From Candidatus Latescibacterota bacterium (GTDB lineage Bacteria > Latescibacterota > UBA2968 > GCA-2709665), in the NCBI GenBank assembly GCA_012271065.1, contig JAAXHE010000026.1, forward strand, positions 1-9,405: DNA of 9,405 nucleotides, read 5' to 3'. The position numbers and the translations under genes were made by a program. The notes beneath the pieces are model-generated. The model did no database searches. It had not been told where the DNA came from and saw only the letters and a list, made by a program, of their open reading frames with translations. Numbering within the stretch: position 1 is the first letter of the stretch; each line of letters starts with the position of its first letter. Shown here piece after piece: positions 6,593 to 9,405 of the stretch.

Positions 6593-8926
6593 TCAGGAAC
6601 GTAGCCGCGTTTTGTCCGGATCGTAAAACGGAAACCGCACCACCTGCGCGGTAATACGTTTCTGGTGGCCGTCCAGCCTTCCCACCTCGACTTCGGCGCC
6701 GACCGCGGCGTACCGGGTAGCGATACGGCAAAGCGCGATATTCCTGCCCAGAATCGGTGAGCGGGTGCCGCTCGTGATCGCGCCAACGCGGCCGCGCCCG
6801 TCGTAAACGTCGTCGCCGGTGGCGACCGGTTCATTCCCTGATACCTCCAGCCCGACCAGCACGCGTTGTGGATGCGAACGCCTTCGGATCAGCGCTTCTT
6901 TGCCGATAAAGTCGTCTTTCTTGCGCCTGAGCGGAACCGTGAAGCCGATCCCCGCCTCAAATGGGTCCGTCTGGTCGTCAAACTCGCATCCCGCAAAAGC
7001 CAGACCGGCCTCGATCCGCAGCATGTCCAGGGCTTCCAGCCCCAACGGTTTCAGGCCATCCCGCTGTCCCGCTTTCCAGATGGCATCCCACACCGCGGGC
7101 GCATCGTTGGGATGGCACCATACCTCGTAACCCAGTTCGCCCGTATAGCCCGTCCTGGATACGACAATCGCCGGACCGTTTCCATTGCCGATTCGGCCCA
7201 CCGTGAATCGGAACCAGCCCAGTTCGGCCAGGGACGGGCGGGACGGAGGCGTCCAGATGACGTTGCGGAGGATATCCCGGCTTCCGGGTCCCTGAACGGC
7301 AAGATTATGGAGTTGATCCGTCGAGTTTCTGACCCATACCCGCATCCCGAGCCGACTCGCCTGCTCGCGCAGCCACGTGCCCCCGTAATCGTCGCCGCAG
7401 ATCCACCGGAAATTCTCGGCGCCCAACCGGAACAGCGTGCCGTCGTCCAGCATGCCGCCGGTTTCGTAACACATCGCGGAATAAGTCACCTGCCCCGGAG
7501 TAAGCCGGCGGACGTCCCGCGTCAGCGTGTACTGCAGCAACGCCTCCGCGTCCGGCCCGAGGACCTCGAATTTACGCAGCGCGGACAGGTCCATCACCGC
7601 CGCGGTCTCGCGGCAGGCGAAGTATTCCTCGACGGCGCCCTTGCCTGTAAAACACGCGGGAAGCCAGAACCCGCGGTATTCCTCGTAATGGCGAGTCAGG
7701 GAGGACGTGCGTTGGTGAAAGGCCGTCTCCCTCGTCAACCTGGGCGCGGCGTCTGCCGTCATCCGGTGAGCAATCCCCCTGGAAAAACGGTACCGTTCAG
7801 GGTAGACGCGGACCTGAATCTCCGTTGGCTCCCAGCCGTTGGCCGGATCGATATCGTCCGGGCACGCGGACGACAGACAGACCAGGTCCGTTAAGGCCTT
7901 CAGTAAGACATGGTCGCCCGGACGAGACCATGGCTCGTCCATGAACAGGACGTTATTCCCGTCGATTCTCGTATTGTAGAAGAAATTCACGGCTGGCCAG
8001 CCGCGCCGGGGCTGAATCGTATACGGGTCCAATGCCGCGTTGAAGTTGTCCGTACAGTTGACGTGACCCGGATAACCCATATCCTCGTAATATTTGGCGG
8101 TGCACGCAAGCGCAAACGTATCGTGCCGCCCTACCGTATCCCGAACGACCTCGACCAGCGGATGCATATCCTGGTCGTAAAACTTCGAAAAAAGGCCCGG
8201 ACCGGGATAGGCCGCGCCCATGAGGGTCCGCGTGGTGGTCGCATCCAGGCCACGCTCAACGCCATGCTGCAGCTGCCGGGCGTCGAACGCCAGAAAATCG
8301 GAACACTGGCGCCCGGCGACGTCGATCACCTGGATGAACTCTCCGGCCTTTACCTCGTAGGCGATGGCCGACGCCCTTTCCACCTCCAGATCCAGGCGCA
8401 TGTCACCCAGAGGCGCGGGCAGCGGGGGGCTTTCCGGCGTTTCCACGCGCGAGCGCCTGACCACGACTTCCAAGTCCGTCGGGGGATCCTGGGCATCCAC
8501 CCGCATCGGCCCGCCGGGAGCCGCAATCACGCAAACGGCGTCCCTCCGGGCGTTGAAACACGTTTCGGCGCCGGCTTCCGTCTCTCCCCCGAAGACCTGT
8601 ACCGCCCGCGCGCCCGCGAGGTCGATGCCCTTTCGCCGCAGGGCCGCGCGGGCCGCCAGCGCGCTCTCGTCCCCGCGCCGGAGCGCCTCCGTGAAACCCT
8701 CCATCGCACCGTCAGCACGGAGACCCAGCCGGGAGGGATCGGCGCCGCCGTCCGGACCGAATACGCCCAGTTCGCAGCGCTGGCGCCCTTCCACGTCGAC
8801 GACCGCCAGCCGGTCGCCCCGTGCCAGCCCCAGGGCGATCGCCCCGCCGCCCGGCACCCGATAGCGCTCCCTGCCCGGTGTCCATCTAAGCAGTCCCGTC
8901 CCGGTCATTTGGACGTCTTCAGGCAT
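6593..8926 (-). CDS. tdm: Trimethylamine N-oxide demethylase (DUF1989-GcvT fusion)
   Basis: This 777-residue cytoplasmic protein has the Tdm architecture: an N-terminal region (1-175), a DUF1989 metal domain (about 185-380) and a GcvT/aminomethyltransferase domain (about 400-777). Tdm converts TMAO to dimethylamine and formaldehyde, the latter captured on THF by the GcvT half. D210 in CSDFLAF, C275, H288 and C291 in YPGHVNCTDN, and C355 in LSSACPDD fit the DUF1989 metal site. The Cys spacing 16 and 64 equals that I recall for Methylocella silvestris Tdm (C263, C279, C343). GcvT marks include MDLSALRKFEVLGPDAE, GGMLDDG, RTGYTGELGYE and the final IGKEAL and SGTRSPILG blocks. The N-terminal region repeats the DUF1989 start (37-56 resembles 195-214) without its Cys ligands. 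The start ATG at 8926 overlaps the preceding stop as TGATG; a GTG at 8929 would add one residue. A DMSP demethylase (DmdA) is unlikely because it lacks DUF1989. Confidence 0.87.
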   Translation of the reverse strand: MPEDVQMTGTGLLRWTPGRERYRVPGGGAIALGLARGDRLAVVDVEGRQRCELGVFGPDGGADPSRLGLRADGAMEGFTEALRRGDESALAARAALRRKGIDLAGARAVQVFGGETEAGAETCFNARRDAVCVIAAPGGPMRVDAQDPPTDLEVVVRRSRVETPESPPLPAPLGDMRLDLEVERASAIAYEVKAGEFIQVIDVAGRQCSDFLAFDARQLQHGVERGLDATTTRTLMGAAYPGPGLFSKFYDQDMHPLVEVVRDTVGRHDTFALACTAKYYEDMGYPGHVNCTDNFNAALDPYTIQPRRGWPAVNFFYNTRIDGNNVLFMDEPWSRPGDHVLLKALTDLVCLSSACPDDIDPANGWEPTEIQVRVYPERYRFSRGIAHRMTADAAPRLTRETAFHQRTSSLTRHYEEYRGFWLPACFTGKGAVEEYFACRETAAVMDLSALRKFEVLGPDAEALLQYTLTRDVRRLTPGQVTYSAMCYETGGMLDDGTLFRLGAENFRWICGDDYGGTWLREQASRLGMRVWVRNSTDQLHNLAVQGPGSRDILRNVIWTPPSRPSLAELGWFRFTVGRIGNGNGPAIVVSRTGYTGELGYEVWCHPNDAPAVWDAIWKAGQRDGLKPLGLEALDMLRIEAGLAFAGCEFDDQTDPFEAGIGFTVPLRRKKDDFIGKEALIRRRSHPQRVLVGLEVSGNEPVATGDDVYDGRGRVGAITSGTRSPILGRNIALCRIATRYAAVGAEVEVGRLDGHQKRITAQVVRFPFYDPDKTRLRS

Positions 8927-9405
8927 CACCCCTCGTCGGTTTCAGCCAGAAGCTGACGCGCGAGTTCCTTCTTGCTATCGCCATCCATTTTCTTGAGTTC
9001 GTTCCTCAATATCCGTTCGTTGACCGACTGGTTCCAATAGTCCAGTGAATCGAACCCCAGCAGCACGCTCTTGCCTACAAACTGGCGCAGGACCTCATTC
9101 GTGGGGCCCATCACCCATCCAGCCTTTCCGTCACGCAGATACCGTTCGATACCCAGGTCGGGCTTGTACCCCGTCCCCCCGCAGGCGTGCAGCATCTTGT
9201 CGGAGACGTTCGCCACGTTCTTCGCCGCGGTGAACTTCACCTGCCACATCCAGTGCAGCACGTCCGCCCTCGGCATGCAGGAGAGGTCCTTATGGATCGA
9301 CCAGTCGCACCGATTCGTGACGTCGTCCATCGCCCGGGCCATCAGGTAGACGAAGGACCGTGAGGTGTTCGTATCGATCACGGCCTCGCCCACGTAATCC
9401 TGGAT
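8926..9405 (-). CDS. Acyl-CoA dehydrogenase-fold flavoprotein, C-terminal part, possible monooxygenase component
   Basis: The reading frame is open from the window edge to a TGA at 8926-8928, giving 159 visible residues; the 5' portion lies outside. An apparent GTG start at 9393 is internal, because the frame continues in codons IQDY before it. The visible part is the C-terminal helical domain of the acyl-CoA dehydrogenase superfamily: an amphipathic helix run, then CGGTGYKPDLGIERYLRD (visible residues 75-92), as in canonical GGxGY...ERxxRDA. The next segment, WVMGPTNEVLR, aligns without gaps to the usual IYEGTSEIQR, placing G100 where most family members have the catalytic Glu. A 45-residue tail with DSLDYWNQSV and a basic helix follows. 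Without that base it may be a group D flavin monooxygenase (like isobutylamine N-hydroxylase), or an isovaleryl-CoA-dehydrogenase-like enzyme with the Glu in an upstream helix. The tdm start overlaps its stop, indicating translational coupling. Confidence 0.85.
   Translation of the reverse strand: MQDYVGEAVIDTNTSRSFVYLMARAMDDVTNRCDWSIHKDLSCMPRADVLHWMWQVKFTAAKNVANVSDKMLHACGGTGYKPDLGIERYLRDGKAGWVMGPTNEVLRQFVGKSVLLGFDSLDYWNQSVNERILRNELKKMDGDSKKELARQLLAETDEG

Noticed and set aside
6593..8926. DMSP demethylase (DmdA), dimethylglycine or sarcosine dehydrogenase
   Set aside because: The GcvT half alone would allow these names, but the DUF1989 domain with its Asp/Cys/His/Cys/Cys set and the absence of an N-terminal FAD dehydrogenase domain point to Tdm.
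7910..8956. 348-residue open frame on the plus strand
   Set aside because: It is the antisense shadow of tdm, with Arg-rich composition and no recognisable domain, while the minus strand encodes a complete motif-rich enzyme.
8926..9393. Complete 155-residue protein starting with GTG at 9393
   Set aside because: The frame remains open to the window edge and the product would be only the C-terminal helical domain of an ACAD-fold protein, so the GTG is internal and the gene is cut by the edge.

Overview
The window is a GC-rich bacterial segment in which every convincing gene lies on the minus strand. Read in the direction of transcription (high to low coordinates), the order is: an acyl-CoA-dehydrogenase-fold flavoprotein (5' end cut by the window edge), a DUF1989-GcvT fusion that fits trimethylamine N-oxide demethylase (Tdm), a small flavin reductase, an Amt-family transporter, formate-tetrahydrofolate ligase (Fhs), a 76-residue single-helix membrane protein, a type III glutamine synthetase of the GlnT/GmaS kind, a 362-bp gap rich in inverted repeats, and an Nramp-superfamily transporter (3' end cut by the window edge).

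From 9405 down to 1043 the genes are closely packed. The first two overlap by one base (TGATG). The later gaps run from 26 to about 147 bp, and several genes have clear Shine-Dalgarno sequences. No regulator, RNA gene, insertion sequence or CRISPR array is visible.

The genes read as a methylated-amine and one-carbon module. Tdm would cleave TMAO to dimethylamine plus a C1 unit, and its GcvT half would load that unit on tetrahydrofolate. Fhs would convert 10-formyl-THF to formate with ATP gain, or run in reverse. GlnT/GmaS would condense glutamate with methylamine, or assimilate ammonia. The Amt protein would move ammonium or methylammonium. The classical TMA monooxygenase (Tmm) is not in the window. 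An ACAD-fold protein without a Glu at the usual catalytic position and a stand-alone flavin reductase flank tdm, so an attractive but unproven idea is a two-component flavin monooxygenase acting on a methylated amine upstream or downstream of Tdm.

The host cannot be named from the sequence. GC content, Shine-Dalgarno use and gene content suggest an aerobic Gram-negative bacterium, perhaps an uncultivated marine lineage. The pathway is best known in marine Alphaproteobacteria and Methylocella, but nothing here fixes the phylum.
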